Source: CANLBN01 sp965230205
GTDB taxonomy: Bacteria; Pseudomonadota; Gammaproteobacteria; Pseudomonadales; Cellvibrionaceae
NCBI GenBank assembly: GCA_965230205.1
Contig: OZ245996.1
Coordinates: forward strand, 3,596,001-3,660,000
Length of the DNA stretch: 64,000 nt
Direction: 5' to 3'
The notes beneath the pieces were generated by a model. It was not told where the DNA came from. It saw only the letters and a program-made list of their open reading frames with translations, and ran no database searches. Made by a program: the position numbers and the translations under genes. Below are positions 8,450 through 16,985 of this stretch, piece after piece (positions within the stretch are counted from its first letter, which is position 1; every line of letters begins with the position of its first letter).

Positions 8450-9175
8450 TTAGTATCTACCTGCTATAGGATCGTTAGAAATCGAACCGCCTTTATAAGA
8501 CGCCTCAAACCACTTAACGCAGCGTTTTGCTAGTGCCAAATTACTATCAATCAATTTTTCTTCATGATCTAGTACCGAAGGTATTTCAGTACAACCTAGC
8601 ACAATAGCCTTAGCGCCTTTTTGTTGCAGTTTGTCAACTTGTTGCAAAAAAATTTCACGTGCCTGTGTTAACCTCCCTTCTTTAGCAAATTCAATGGCTT
8701 CCATCACTCGCTGCTGTTCCTCATCATTTGGTACTAGAGCTTGCCAGTTATGGGTCGCCAGATAGCTTTGATAAATACCGGATTTAATTAACCCACTAGT
8801 GCCTAGTAAACCTACGCGATATTCATTCGGTGTCAGCGATAACTGTTGCAACTGTTCAAGTACAGCATCTGCAATATGTAAGATATCAATACCAGTATCT
8901 GCAATTAATTTTTGATACCAAAAATGCGCTGTATTACAGGGAATAACAATGACATTGGCACCCATAGATTTTAATTGCATAACGCCTTTGCGCAGATGCG
9001 GATAAGGGTTTTCGCCGCCATAAACGATATGTGTGGAACGATCTGGAATTTGAGGCACAGACCAAGTCACTATTGGCATATGTTGCTGATCGGTTTTAGC
9101 ACTGGTTTGCTGCACTACTTTTTTCAAAAAGTCGACTGTCGCTAACGGACCCATTCCACCTAAAACGCCTAACAC
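8450..9175 (-). CDS. Aspartate/glutamate racemase family protein
   Basis: A 241-residue cofactor-independent racemase. It begins with the family motif LGVLGGMGPLAT and has both catalytic cysteines: Cys80 in IPCNTAHFWY and Cys195 in VLGCTEIPSVL. Start codon is GTG at 9175, with AAAGAG about six bases upstream. In context with aspartase and an amino-acid symporter, the simplest role is converting D-aspartate to L-aspartate so that imported racemic aspartate can be deaminated. Activity on glutamate or another acidic amino acid cannot be excluded from sequence. Confidence 0.88.
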   Translation of the reverse strand: MLGVLGGMGPLATVDFLKKVVQQTSAKTDQQHMPIVTWSVPQIPDRSTHIVYGGENPYPHLRKGVMQLKSMGANVIVIPCNTAHFWYQKLIADTGIDILHIADAVLEQLQQLSLTPNEYRVGLLGTSGLIKSGIYQSYLATHNWQALVPNDEEQQRVMEAIEFAKEGRLTQAREIFLQQVDKLQQKGAKAIVLGCTEIPSVLDHEEKLIDSNLALAKRCVKWFEASYKGGSISNDPIAGRY

Positions 9176-9263
9176 AATATTCTCTTTTTCTTTGGTTAAT
9201 ATTTGATGGACGGCATCTTAGCTATTTCAAAAAAATCCATCTAATGTTATTTTTAGAGTCGTC

Positions 9264-9278
9264 ATGCAAAATATGCAT
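9264..9278. promoter_or_regulatory. LysR-type box in the divergent promoter region
   Basis: ATGCAAAATATGCAT is an inverted repeat (ATGCA/TGCAT around AAATA) with the T-N11-A form of LysR-type operator sites. It lies 86 bp upstream of the racemase start and 105 bp upstream of the LysR gene, the expected place for an autoregulating divergent activator. Confidence 0.55.
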
Positions 9279-9382
9279 AACAATGAAAGGGCATAACTTA
9301 AGGCATAGAAATGACATAAGACATTTTGTCGTGTCTATACTTCGCGCTGATACTTAAAAACACAAAATATGGGGTATAAATA

Positions 9383-10279
9383 ATGGATATAGAGTGGATA
9401 TCTGATTTTTTAGAATTAGCATCAACCAAGAACTTTACACTTGCCGCCAAAAACCGCAATCGCAGCCAGCCGGCATTTAGTCGTCGCATACTTGGGCTAG
9501 AGCAATGGATAGGCGCTACATTGATTGACCGCTCGGTTCACCCCTTTAAATTAACGACTGAAGGAGAAATATTTAGAGAAACAGCACAAGATATCATGAT
9601 ACAGCTCCATCGTACCCGCGATGAATGCAGAAAAAATCAATACAAGAGCAACGATTTAATTAAGTTTACGGCGCTACATACCTTGGCCATTAATTACTTT
9701 GCCGAATGGGTTGCCGACATCCATAAGAACTTCTCCTCTATACGTACAACAATGGACGCCTATAACTTATTGGATTGTGTGGAATTACTACAATCGGGGC
9801 AAAGCCAATTTATGTTGTCGTATACCACACCTACAATCCCTTCCCTTTTAAATCCTTCTGACTTCCTCTCGTGTAGGCTAACATCCGACCAGCTGATATT
9901 AGTGAGTGCGCCTAATGAAAAAGGCAAGCCGCTGTATCGTATGAGTGGGAAAAAGCCCATCAACTATCTAGCTTATTACTCCAACTGTTTAATGGGAAAG
10001 ATGACGGAAGACATCATTACTAATCAATGTAGCGAATACACATTAAATTATATCTATGAAAATGCCATTACAGAATCAATCAAAGCTATGGCCATTGCCG
10101 GCATGGGAATTTGCTGGCTACCTAAGATTTGTATTCAAGGTGAATTAAAACGCGGGGAGCTTATTGACGTCAGTACAAAAGCATTAAGTATGCCTCTTGA
10201 TATTATGTTGTACCGCTCCAGCAGACGCCTGTCCAATGAGTGTGAAAGTCTATGGTCGTATGTTAATAATGACGAGTAA
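9383..10279 (+). CDS. LysR-family transcriptional regulator
   Basis: A 298-residue protein with an N-terminal winged HTH (DIEWISDFLELASTKNFTLAA..., residues 2-60) and a C-terminal substrate-binding domain. ATG at 9383 follows GGGG nine bases upstream. It is transcribed away from the racemase-aspA-symporter operon with a palindromic LysR-type box between them, so it is the probable regulator of that operon. The inducer might be aspartate or a related acidic amino acid; this is inference. Its C-terminal domain is shorter and more divergent than in well-studied amino-acid LysR proteins. Confidence 0.9.
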   Translation: MDIEWISDFLELASTKNFTLAAKNRNRSQPAFSRRILGLEQWIGATLIDRSVHPFKLTTEGEIFRETAQDIMIQLHRTRDECRKNQYKSNDLIKFTALHTLAINYFAEWVADIHKNFSSIRTTMDAYNLLDCVELLQSGQSQFMLSYTTPTIPSLLNPSDFLSCRLTSDQLILVSAPNEKGKPLYRMSGKKPINYLAYYSNCLMGKMTEDIITNQCSEYTLNYIYENAITESIKAMAIAGMGICWLPKICIQGELKRGELIDVSTKALSMPLDIMLYRSSRRLSNECESLWSYVNNDE

Positions 10280-10296
10280 AACTAACAATAAGTCAA

Positions 10297-11088
10297 TCAT
10301 TTATTGAAAGGCAATTTCAAACACCAAAACATATGAGAAGGTCGATTAGTTTGGTATTCATCTAAGCCAATAACCATACCGTCGTGCCCTTCTTTTGGTT
10401 GCGGAATATAGGTTCCAAATAATCGATCCCATATTGAAAGAAAGAAACCATAATTACTGTTGGTTTCTTTTTGAATAGTGGAATGGTGTACTCTATGCAT
10501 ATCAGGAGTCACACAAATCATTCGCAACACTCTATCAACTGACAATGGAAGCTTCATATTTGTGTGATTAAACATTGCCGAAGCGTTTAGGATGATTTCA
10601 AAAAGGAATACCGCAAATACGGCAGGTCCAATCAAAAGAACAATCACGCATTTGTACAACATGGATAAAACAATTTCGATTGGGTGAAACCTTGACCCCG
10701 TTGTCACATCAATATCCCTGTCGGCATGATGTACGCGGTGAAACCGCCATAAAAATGGAATGTTATGGGATACCACATGCTGTGCGTAAACGGCTAAATC
10801 TAGTAATGCTACGGCCAAAACAATTTCTAACCATAAAGGCAAGTCAATCATATTAAAGATGCCCCAGCCATTGCTACTTGCAAATACAGCGGCTGAAACA
10901 GCTGTGACCTGCCCCATCAATCGTATTGCAACACTATCAATAGCAACTAGCGAGATATTCGTTACCCAACGAGGGAAACGACTTTGTGTTCGCTGTTTAC
11001 GAGGAAAAACTGCCTCAATACAAGCACACGCAATTAAGACGCTGATAAAAATTGTTAAACGTATTGTTTGCTCATCTAACTGAGGCAT
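10297..11088 (-). CDS. Sterol desaturase / fatty acid hydroxylase family membrane protein
   Basis: A 263-residue integral membrane di-iron enzyme. All histidine boxes of the family are present: H104xxxH108, H117RVHH121, H175 and H198RVHH202, between about four hydrophobic segments. Such enzymes hydroxylate or desaturate lipids; the bacterial substrate is often unknown (ornithine lipids, carotenoids, alkylglycerols). Its stop is only 17 bp from the convergent LysR gene. No lipid-biosynthesis neighbour identifies the substrate. Confidence 0.88.
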   Translation of the reverse strand: MPQLDEQTIRLTIFISVLIACACIEAVFPRKQRTQSRFPRWVTNISLVAIDSVAIRLMGQVTAVSAAVFASSNGWGIFNMIDLPLWLEIVLAVALLDLAVYAQHVVSHNIPFLWRFHRVHHADRDIDVTTGSRFHPIEIVLSMLYKCVIVLLIGPAVFAVFLFEIILNASAMFNHTNMKLPLSVDRVLRMICVTPDMHRVHHSTIQKETNSNYGFFLSIWDRLFGTYIPQPKEGHDGMVIGLDEYQTNRPSHMFWCLKLPFNK

Positions 11089-11141
11089 AAAACACCCAAA
11101 ATGACTTATTTTGTTACTTTAATGACTACCATATACGCACT

Positions 11142-11333
11142 CTACTTTTGTTTGTCTGTATTCAAGCTGAAGATACGATATAAAGGGCAGAAATTAATAA
11201 AAGCTGTAACAATCAAAATAATACCAATATAACCGAATGCTGTTTTCGGGCCAATGAATACAAGGCTCAATAGAGCAGCACCGATAACAATCCTTAATAT
11301 TCTATCCAATGAACCTACGTTTTTAGTAAACAT
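11142..11333 (-). CDS. DUF2892 small membrane protein (YgaP membrane-domain-like)
   Basis: A 63-residue inner-membrane protein with the DUF2892 pattern: NVGSLDRILRIVIGAALL, a GxxG-containing second helix and the terminal NFCPLYRIF motif with a conserved Cys. AGAGGTTGC lies just upstream of the ATG. DUF2892 domains are usually fused or linked to rhodaneses (YgaP), and a rhodanese occurs in the nearby dsb operon. A 21-bp Crp/Fnr-type palindrome lies 61-81 bp upstream, matching the one before dsbA, so both transcription units are probably co-regulated. Confidence 0.85.
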   Translation of the reverse strand: MFTKNVGSLDRILRIVIGAALLSLVFIGPKTAFGYIGIILIVTAFINFCPLYRIFSLNTDKQK

Positions 11334-11393
11334 ATTGCAACCTCTTACTGTATTTGAAAAGTCGCTATTATTTTCCTAAAAACGCTCAAAAGT

Positions 11394-11414
11394 GTATATG
11401 ACTTAGTCACATAC
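11394..11414. promoter_or_regulatory. Crp/Fnr-type operator, copy 1 (DUF2892 promoter)
   Basis: Arms GTATATGAC and GTCACATAC surround TTA; the arms pair with one mismatch. The half-site is CRP-like (TGTGA/TCACA) but the spacer is five bases rather than six, as in copy 2 at 13865. The site overlaps the last codons of the crp/fnr gene. Confidence 0.65.
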
Positions 11415-12063
11415 TGATATTCTTCGCCAAGCGATCATGGTCGACGATTTCTACTCTGCCTCGCTTTGACAACAAAATTCCTTCTTCCTCTAATGAAGAC
11501 AATTTACGCGAGACAACTTCTCTCGCGGTGCCAATTTCTGTCGCGATCGCTTCCTGTGTCATTTTCACTGTATTATCGGCATCGCAACGTTGTATCAATA
11601 AGCTACATAGTTCGAATAGGATATCTTTCGATGTCACTTTGTCCAGCAATTGGATTAACATTGACATTTTCTGTGAATAATTTTTAAGGATAATTTGTGC
11701 AAATTTGGCTGATTCATTCAATGCAATAAAAAAATCTTTTGTCGGTATCGCTATCGCATCCACTGAGGTTTCAGTGGTTGCCCGAGCATAGTATTTTTCA
11801 TGATTAAGTAATACCGAGGTTGTAATGACACAGCTGTCATTCTCCTTCATACGATAAAGGAGAATCTCCCGGCCGGATCGGGTCGTCATATCAACACGCA
11901 GTTGGCCTGAAGTAAGAATTAAAAAAGCACCGCAGCTGTCACCAGGTGAAAAAACAACCTGATTTGCATCAACCGATAAGAGGCTCGCAGAAATTTTTTT
12001 CGCCTCAAGCAATGTTTGAGGCAAACCCATGCGAGATAGTAAATCAAAATGGCTTTTTAACAT
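11407..12063 (-). CDS. Crp/Fnr-family transcriptional regulator
   Basis: A 218-residue regulator: cyclic-nucleotide-binding-like beta barrel (~20-130), dimer helix (~130-155) and a C-terminal HTH (MTQEAIATEIGTAREVVSRKLSSLEEEGIL, ~168-197). The four-Cys N-terminal Fe-S cluster of FNR is missing, but Cys44 and Cys78 lie in the sensor barrel and could respond to thiol redox state. The gene is 39 bp downstream of dsbB in the same direction, so it looks like the last gene of dsbA-rhodanese-dsbB-crp. Twin odd-spaced palindromes at 11394 and 13865 are its likely targets. The signal (redox, sulfur species) is inferred from context. Confidence 0.9.
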   Translation of the reverse strand: MLKSHFDLLSRMGLPQTLLEAKKISASLLSVDANQVVFSPGDSCGAFLILTSGQLRVDMTTRSGREILLYRMKENDSCVITTSVLLNHEKYYARATTETSVDAIAIPTKDFFIALNESAKFAQIILKNYSQKMSMLIQLLDKVTSKDILFELCSLLIQRCDADNTVKMTQEAIATEIGTAREVVSRKLSSLEEEGILLSKRGRVEIVDHDRLAKNISM

Positions 12064-12102
12064 AGTTGACCAACGGCTAATAGATATGCTCTATTGAACG
12101 TG

Positions 12103-12612
12103 TTACGCCTTGGGTGACTTGATGGTGAGATACAATGACAGAGCGGCCATACAGGCAAATATCAATAACATCCACCCTCCCATACTGATGCCTGCCAGAG
12201 CCCAATCAATTTCTGCACAATCGCCACTGCCTTCCAATACTGTTCTAATCATTTGAAAAAAACTAAAGCTTTCTCCCATTGATTCTGTCCAGCGGTAAAT
12301 AGGATCGATGCCACAGGTTGGTACACTTTCTGGCGGTAAATGTTGTAACCAGACCTGGCGTCCGGCAAAACTAGCACCTCCAATAGAGGCTGCGAGGATC
12401 AAAAGGCTATATATTTTTTGCCCAATCAGTTTAGGTCTGTGTAATAAACCTAAAACACATACAAATGCGACACAAACCAGCATTGCACGTTGAAACATAC
12501 AAAGTGGACATGGTGTAAGCTCAAGATGGAGTTGAAAGTAAAAATAAGCAATAGCTAATAAGCTTAAAGAGCCAATAAGGCCTGTTATATACCAGCGGAT
12601 AGATGGGTTCAT
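12103..12612 (-). CDS. dsbB: Disulfide bond formation protein DsbB
   Basis: A 169-residue inner-membrane protein with four transmembrane helices and the two periplasmic Cys pairs of DsbB: CPLC at 35-38 and Cys100/Cys132. It reoxidises DsbA and passes electrons to quinone. Gene order dsbA-rhodanese-dsbB with 27-40 bp gaps supports an operon. Length and spacing are standard. Confidence 0.93.
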   Translation of the reverse strand: MNPSIRWYITGLIGSLSLLAIAYFYFQLHLELTPCPLCMFQRAMLVCVAFVCVLGLLHRPKLIGQKIYSLLILAASIGGASFAGRQVWLQHLPPESVPTCGIDPIYRWTESMGESFSFFQMIRTVLEGSGDCAEIDWALAGISMGGWMLLIFACMAALSLYLTIKSPKA

Positions 12613-12639
12613 TTGTGCAGTACTGAGTGTTGATGAATG

Positions 12640-13080
12640 TTACTCAACAGGTAAATCGTTTGCTTTCCAGCCACTCATATCACCTATTAAATGAGACAAG
12701 TTGGAGTATTGCAGTTCAGTCAACAATTTGGTGACCTTCCCTACCCGTACTCCACTATGACAGTATAGTATCATCTCCTTATCTTTATAGGCATCCAGTA
12801 ATGAAATATCTTTTAAAATTTTATAATGAGGAATATTAATCGCCGAAGGTATTTTGCTGATTTTGTATTCTAAAGGGGTTCTTACATCAATCAACGCATG
12901 GTTATCAGAAAAATCCTCTTGTGATAATAGCTCAAGTAGCTCTTTTTGTGACACTGATCTCACTGATGTGTTTTTAGACAAATCTTCACGAATATTGTCG
13001 GCAGAAATGTTGATAAATACTATTGATATTGCAGCCAGTACTGCTATGCCTGAAACCGCTTTAAACACTACCTTCTTCAT
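12640..13080 (-). CDS. Exported or membrane-anchored single-domain rhodanese
   Basis: A 146-residue protein: one N-terminal hydrophobic segment (residues 8-25) that could be an uncleaved anchor or signal, then a rhodanese domain (~40-146) with LIDVRTPLEY and the active-site loop CHSGVR, Cys107. Rhodaneses carry sulfane sulfur as a Cys persulfide. Placement between dsbA and dsbB puts this activity in the periplasm next to disulfide chemistry and suggests handling of persulfidated thiols. That coupling is inference. Confidence 0.88.
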   Translation of the reverse strand: MKKVVFKAVSGIAVLAAISIVFINISADNIREDLSKNTSVRSVSQKELLELLSQEDFSDNHALIDVRTPLEYKISKIPSAINIPHYKILKDISLLDAYKDKEMILYCHSGVRVGKVTKLLTELQYSNLSHLIGDMSGWKANDLPVE

Positions 13081-13115
13081 ATTTAAAAACTATTCGTTAG
13101 AGCTATATTACTTTC

Positions 13116-13757
13116 TTACACTTTTTCTTTATTAACTTTTTCTACTAAATAGTTGATCACTTTCAATAAATTAGCCTCAGTACCTGCTTGCGATACCGAT
13201 GTTACATATTTACCCGCAACAATAACCGCTGGTACAAAAGTAAGGTCCGCTTGTCGGATAAGTGCTTTAGCTGAACCTACTTTTGTTTTAACTCCAAATG
13301 AGTTAAATGTTTTTGTAACGAGTTCTTCTTTCTGCCCAAATTCTTTGGATAAAAAATTGACTAGCTGCTTCTTATTAGAAAGTGCTTCTCTATCTTTATG
13401 AATATGATCAAAGATTGCTAAATGAGCCTCATCTTTGATACCTAAGGCTTTGATCGTATAAAACGCTTTTGCATGGAACTCCCAGCGTTTACTGAATATT
13501 GCAGGTATATGAACAAATTCAACGTAATCTGGCTTTGTTGTTGCCCATTGCTCTAAAACTGGTTCCAAGTTAGAACAATGTGGACATCCATACCAAAATA
13601 CACCAGCGACCTCAACAGTACCCTTTTTAGGTGAATGTAATGGTTCTTCCAAAGCTCTATAATGGGTCCCACTGACAAATTGCTCGGATTGAGCATAACT
13701 AACAACAGAAATAAAGCTTAAGATAGTAATACAAGCCTTAACGATAGCTTTATTCAT
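13116..13757 (-). CDS. dsbA: Thiol:disulfide interchange protein DsbA
   Basis: A 213-residue periplasmic oxidase. Signal peptide to ~22 (SYA), thioredoxin fold with active site CPHC at 58-61 (WYGCPHCSNLEP) and the cis-Pro loop FVPAVIVAGKYV near 172-183. It introduces disulfides into exported proteins and is recycled by the DsbB encoded two genes downstream. First gene of the operon; its upstream region holds a perfect 21-bp palindrome. Confidence 0.95.
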   Translation of the reverse strand: MNKAIVKACITILSFISVVSYAQSEQFVSGTHYRALEEPLHSPKKGTVEVAGVFWYGCPHCSNLEPVLEQWATTKPDYVEFVHIPAIFSKRWEFHAKAFYTIKALGIKDEAHLAIFDHIHKDREALSNKKQLVNFLSKEFGQKEELVTKTFNSFGVKTKVGSAKALIRQADLTFVPAVIVAGKYVTSVSQAGTEANLLKVINYLVEKVNKEKV

Positions 13758-13864
13758 AAGGTTATGTCCTTTGTTTAAAATATATTCGCTAGTAATTTAG
13801 TCGGTTAATTATCACAAAAAAATACTGCACAATTTATAGAATCATAACTATATTTATCCATTAT

Positions 13865-13885
13865 CTATGTGACTTGGTCACATAG
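13865..13885. promoter_or_regulatory. Crp/Fnr-type operator, copy 2 (dsbA/dat intergenic region)
   Basis: A perfect palindrome: arms CTATGTGAC and GTCACATAG around TTG. It lies 108 bp upstream of dsbA and 73 bp upstream of the divergent dat gene, so it could serve either. TGTGA and TCACA are five bases apart, unlike the canonical CRP site with six. Confidence 0.75.
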
Positions 13886-13957
13886 TCAGTGTTATTATTT
13901 TTAACCGAGATTATCGTCACTATCTATCAACACAGATATTAATTGTAGACATTCGTT

Positions 13958-14812
13958 ATGAATAGATTAGTTTATGTTAATGGTAAGTATTTATTAGAAT
14001 CTGAAGCAAAAATTTCTACCTTTGATCGAGGTTTTTTATTCGCAGATGGCGTCTATGAAGTTGTTTCCGTCATTGATGGGTATTTAATTGATAACGAAGC
14101 CCACCTCAAAAGGCTCGCAAGTTCATTAGAGAAAATAAAACTTCCTTTTCCTCTAGAAGATAGTGAAATTGTTGCCATTCAAAAAGAATTGGTCAAACGT
14201 AATACACTGAATGAAGGCATTGTGTATATGCAGATCTCAAGAGGCGCTGCAGATCGCGATTTTGCCTACCCCAAAAACCCTCAGCCAAGCCTTATAATGT
14301 TTACACAGGAAAAACCCATTAAGCATATTCCTATTCTAGAAGATGGCGCCAAAATTACTTTGGTGCCTGATATACGATGGAAACGTAGAGATATAAAAAC
14401 GGTTAGCCTTTTAGCGCAATCGATGGCTAAACAAGCAGCGCTTGATAAAGGGGCAGATGATGCCTGGTTAGTAGAAGATGGTTTTATTACAGAAGCTGCT
14501 TCCAGCAATGTGTTTATCGTTGATAATGAGGGCACTTTAATTACTCGTGAATTATCGAATAGCATTTTAGCTGGCATCACACGTCAAACTATTCTGACCA
14601 TTGCTGAAGATGAAGGCATCCCTATACAAGAACGAGCCATTAGTACTGAAGAGTTAGCCACAGCAGCCGAAGCGTTTTCAACCAGTGCGGCTACATTAGT
14701 TATCCCTGCTGTTGAAGTTGATGGGCACACCATTGGTAATGGCAAACCTGGAACAATGACTCAACGTTTGCGAGATTTATACCTTCAACGCTATGCAACT
14801 ACAGATGCCTAG
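13958..14812 (+). CDS. dat: D-amino acid aminotransferase
   Basis: A 284-residue fold-type IV PLP enzyme. Catalytic Lys147 sits in RWKRRDIKTVSLL, the hallmark of D-alanine/D-amino-acid transaminases rather than branched-chain enzymes; Glu179 (ITEAASSNVF) is the PLP N1 ligand. It transfers amino groups between D-amino acids and 2-oxo acids, typically making D-glutamate or catabolising D-alanine. It is monocistronic, divergent from dsbA and convergent with ogt. No metabolic partner is adjacent, although an Asp/Glu racemase lies 5 kb away. Confidence 0.92.
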   Translation: MNRLVYVNGKYLLESEAKISTFDRGFLFADGVYEVVSVIDGYLIDNEAHLKRLASSLEKIKLPFPLEDSEIVAIQKELVKRNTLNEGIVYMQISRGAADRDFAYPKNPQPSLIMFTQEKPIKHIPILEDGAKITLVPDIRWKRRDIKTVSLLAQSMAKQAALDKGADDAWLVEDGFITEAASSNVFIVDNEGTLITRELSNSILAGITRQTILTIAEDEGIPIQERAISTEELATAAEAFSTSAATLVIPAVEVDGHTIGNGKPGTMTQRLRDLYLQRYATTDA

Positions 14813-14823
14813 CTTTTTTCTAA

Positions 14824-15279
14824 CTAAATAGCTTCGTGCTCCAATAACCAAGCCTTCCGCTCTATCCCACCGGCATAGCCAGTTAATGTTTTATTACTGC
14901 CAATTACACGATGACAAGGCACAATGATACCAATAAGATTTTTCCCATTAGCCGCCCCAACAGCTCTCACCGCTTTAGGGTTATCGATCACCCTCGCAAT
15001 GTCGCCATAAGAGACTGTTTTGCCATACTTTACTTTCTCCAATGCCGCCCATACTTGCTTTTGAAAATCCGTACCTTGCTGGTCAAGGGGTAAATTAAAG
15101 ATTGTTCGCTTACCAGAAAAATATTCTTTGAGTTGAGTTTTACACTCGGTTGTTATTGCATTACTACAGACTTCTTTTTGAAAATCTGGCTCTTCAGTAA
15201 ATACGACTTGTGTTACACCTTGTTTAGATGCTTGTATTTTGATAATCCCTATTGGCGTTTCTAAATAATCGATATACAT
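14824..15279 (-). CDS. ogt: Methylated-DNA--[protein]-cysteine S-methyltransferase
   Basis: A 151-residue suicide repair enzyme that removes O6-alkyl groups from guanine. The acceptor Cys is in IIVPCHRVIG (Cys122); the helix-turn-helix GKTVSYGDIARVI and the Arg finger region KAVRAVGAANGKN precede it. I chose the ATG at 15279, which overlaps the stop codon of the upstream adaA/alkA gene (TAATG), suggesting translational coupling; an in-frame ATG at 15294 lacks a ribosome site. Together the two genes form an adaptive-response-like unit. Confidence 0.93.
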   Translation of the reverse strand: MYIDYLETPIGIIKIQASKQGVTQVVFTEEPDFQKEVCSNAITTECKTQLKEYFSGKRTIFNLPLDQQGTDFQKQVWAALEKVKYGKTVSYGDIARVIDNPKAVRAVGAANGKNLIGIIVPCHRVIGSNKTLTGYAGGIERKAWLLEHEAI

Positions 15280-16643
15280 TACAATTGATTCCATAACTGA
15301 AGTGTAAGATAACTACGCCAAGGAGCAGCCAAGTCTGGATTAAAATAACCTGCCGATTCTTTAATCGCTTTTTTAACGCCAAGATCACTACCTAAATAAA
15401 TATCTGGGTCACTTAAACCTCTTAGGCGTGCATAATTCACTGTCCAAGGGCCTATGCCTTTTAAGGATAGCCATTCATCAGGATCGATAGCATTCTCTTC
15501 TGCCATACAATATTGGGAAAAAGTGCGCAACGTTTGTTTACGTGAACCCGGCATTTTCAAACATTCAATTTCACTTGCTGCAATTGAGTTCGGAGAAGGA
15601 AATAAAAATTTATCGCCTAGTTTCTCACCATAATTCTCAACAAGTTTTGTAACCATATTGCGCGCAGCAGCAACAGAAATTTGCTGCCCAAGAATAGCTC
15701 GTATGCCTGCCTCATAAATACTCCAGGTTCCGGGTAAGCGTAATCCAGATTTAATATTTATTATTGAACTATAATGTTGTTGCAAGCCTGTATCAATGGT
15801 TTCGCTATCTGCATCTAGATCTAAAACACGTCTAATATTATTGATAATAACTTTTAAATGGACTAACTGATTTAACTGTATCGTTAAGTCAAATCGATTT
15901 TTATCATTAATATGCTCAACGGTAAATTGCCCAACACTATCTAAATACTGAAATGCACGCCCATAGCTATTATCACCTACCCACTCAAGCCCGGGAATAA
16001 ACCGATTTGATAAAAAGTTATGCATCAATGCCCAGTCATAAGGGGGACGATAATACAATTTAAGAGTTAATACCGCTGATTTTTCCCCTCTCGATTTTCG
16101 TATTTGCGATGGCGTCAAATTAAGGTTTTTAGAAAAGCAATCATTAAAACGGCGGACGCTATTAAAACCGCTTGCCAGTGCGATTTGTGTAATCGGCAAG
16201 CTTGTTTGATGCAATAACTGTTTGGCGAATAAGCATTGCTGATACAGAGCGAATGTTTTTGGCGATACGCCTAAATGCTTTTCAAATAGTTGCCTCAAGT
16301 AGCGATCACTAATGCCCAGTCGCTGAGCAAGACTTTGTAGTGAACCTTCCTGTAAGGCCCCTTGACCGATTAGGCTAATAGCCCGATCTAGCGTTGTATT
16401 AATACCTTTCCACGCTGGCGATCCTGGTGCACTGTCTGGCCGACAGCGTAAACATGGTCGATAACCTTCATTAGCTGCTTCGATGGCTGATGCAAAGTAG
16501 TGAACATTTTTTTCTTTTGGAAAGGTTGCTGGACAAATAGGCCGACAATAAATACCTGTCGTTTTAACAGCAATAAAAAATTTCCCATCAAATCGAGCAT
16601 CACGAGATAAACGCGCTTTTTGACAGATATCATTACTTAGCAT
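15279..16643 (-). CDS. alkA: AdaA-AlkA fusion: methyl-sensing regulator and 3-methyladenine DNA glycosylase
   Basis: A 454-residue protein with four parts in order: Ada zinc/methyl-phosphotriester domain (~1-75; Cys33, Cys37, Cys64, Cys67), AraC-type double HTH (~85-185), AlkA N-terminal domain (~190-300) and HhH-GPD glycosylase (~305-454) with LKGIGPWT at 394-401 and the probable catalytic Asp420. The N-terminal Cys33 would accept a methyl group and switch on transcription; the C-terminus excises alkylated bases. It overlaps ogt at its stop codon, so one promoter likely drives the whole alkylation response and is autoregulated. Confidence 0.93.
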   Translation of the reverse strand: MLSNDICQKARLSRDARFDGKFFIAVKTTGIYCRPICPATFPKEKNVHYFASAIEAANEGYRPCLRCRPDSAPGSPAWKGINTTLDRAISLIGQGALQEGSLQSLAQRLGISDRYLRQLFEKHLGVSPKTFALYQQCLFAKQLLHQTSLPITQIALASGFNSVRRFNDCFSKNLNLTPSQIRKSRGEKSAVLTLKLYYRPPYDWALMHNFLSNRFIPGLEWVGDNSYGRAFQYLDSVGQFTVEHINDKNRFDLTIQLNQLVHLKVIINNIRRVLDLDADSETIDTGLQQHYSSIINIKSGLRLPGTWSIYEAGIRAILGQQISVAAARNMVTKLVENYGEKLGDKFLFPSPNSIAASEIECLKMPGSRKQTLRTFSQYCMAEENAIDPDEWLSLKGIGPWTVNYARLRGLSDPDIYLGSDLGVKKAIKESAGYFNPDLAAPWRSYLTLQLWNQL

Positions 16644-16893
16644 AGAGAATTATCGGTGTCGGTTCATATCCTCTCATTGTAATTTTCTACAAATAAAAAA
16701 CTAGCCAGAATCGGAACTGGACCTCGATAAATCGCCTTGTCTACTAAAACAATAAAAACTATAGGGCTTCAAATAGTATTTTAAAGCTATTATTTACATG
16801 AAATAAAATGACTAACTCTATGATTTTTAAAGTTTTACCTTAGTTTTAAGCCCATTTTATAAATATTCAGATTCTAATTCTTCACTACATTGC

Positions 16894-16922
16894 TTGACTT
16901 AGCCATAAATCATCGCTAAATT
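16894..16922 (+). promoter_or_regulatory. Sigma-70-type promoter for the AhpD/GST/cupin operon
   Basis: TTGACT (16894-16899) and TAAATT (16917-16922) are separated by 17 bp. The -10 and the predicted start of transcription run into the palindrome at 16919-16948, an arrangement expected for repressor control. Confidence 0.6.
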
Positions 16923-16948
16923 ATCTACCTATCGGTAGGTAGATAATT
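16919..16948. promoter_or_regulatory. 30-bp palindromic operator (TetR type)
   Basis: Thirteen-bp perfect arms (AATTATCTACCTA and its complement) flank TCGG. The CTACCTA..TAGGTAG core resembles operators of TetR-family repressors such as those sensing electrophiles. No TetR gene lies within the window, so the regulator would act from elsewhere. Confidence 0.7.
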
Positions 16949-16985
16949 ATTAATGCCTTAAAGCAACACAATTTGGAGATTCGCT

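Noticed and set aside
16685..16730. tRNA-like T-arm (CCAG/CTGG around TTCCGATT on the minus strand)
   Set aside because: No acceptor stem, D-arm or anticodon arm could be paired; more like a chance hairpin or weak terminator.
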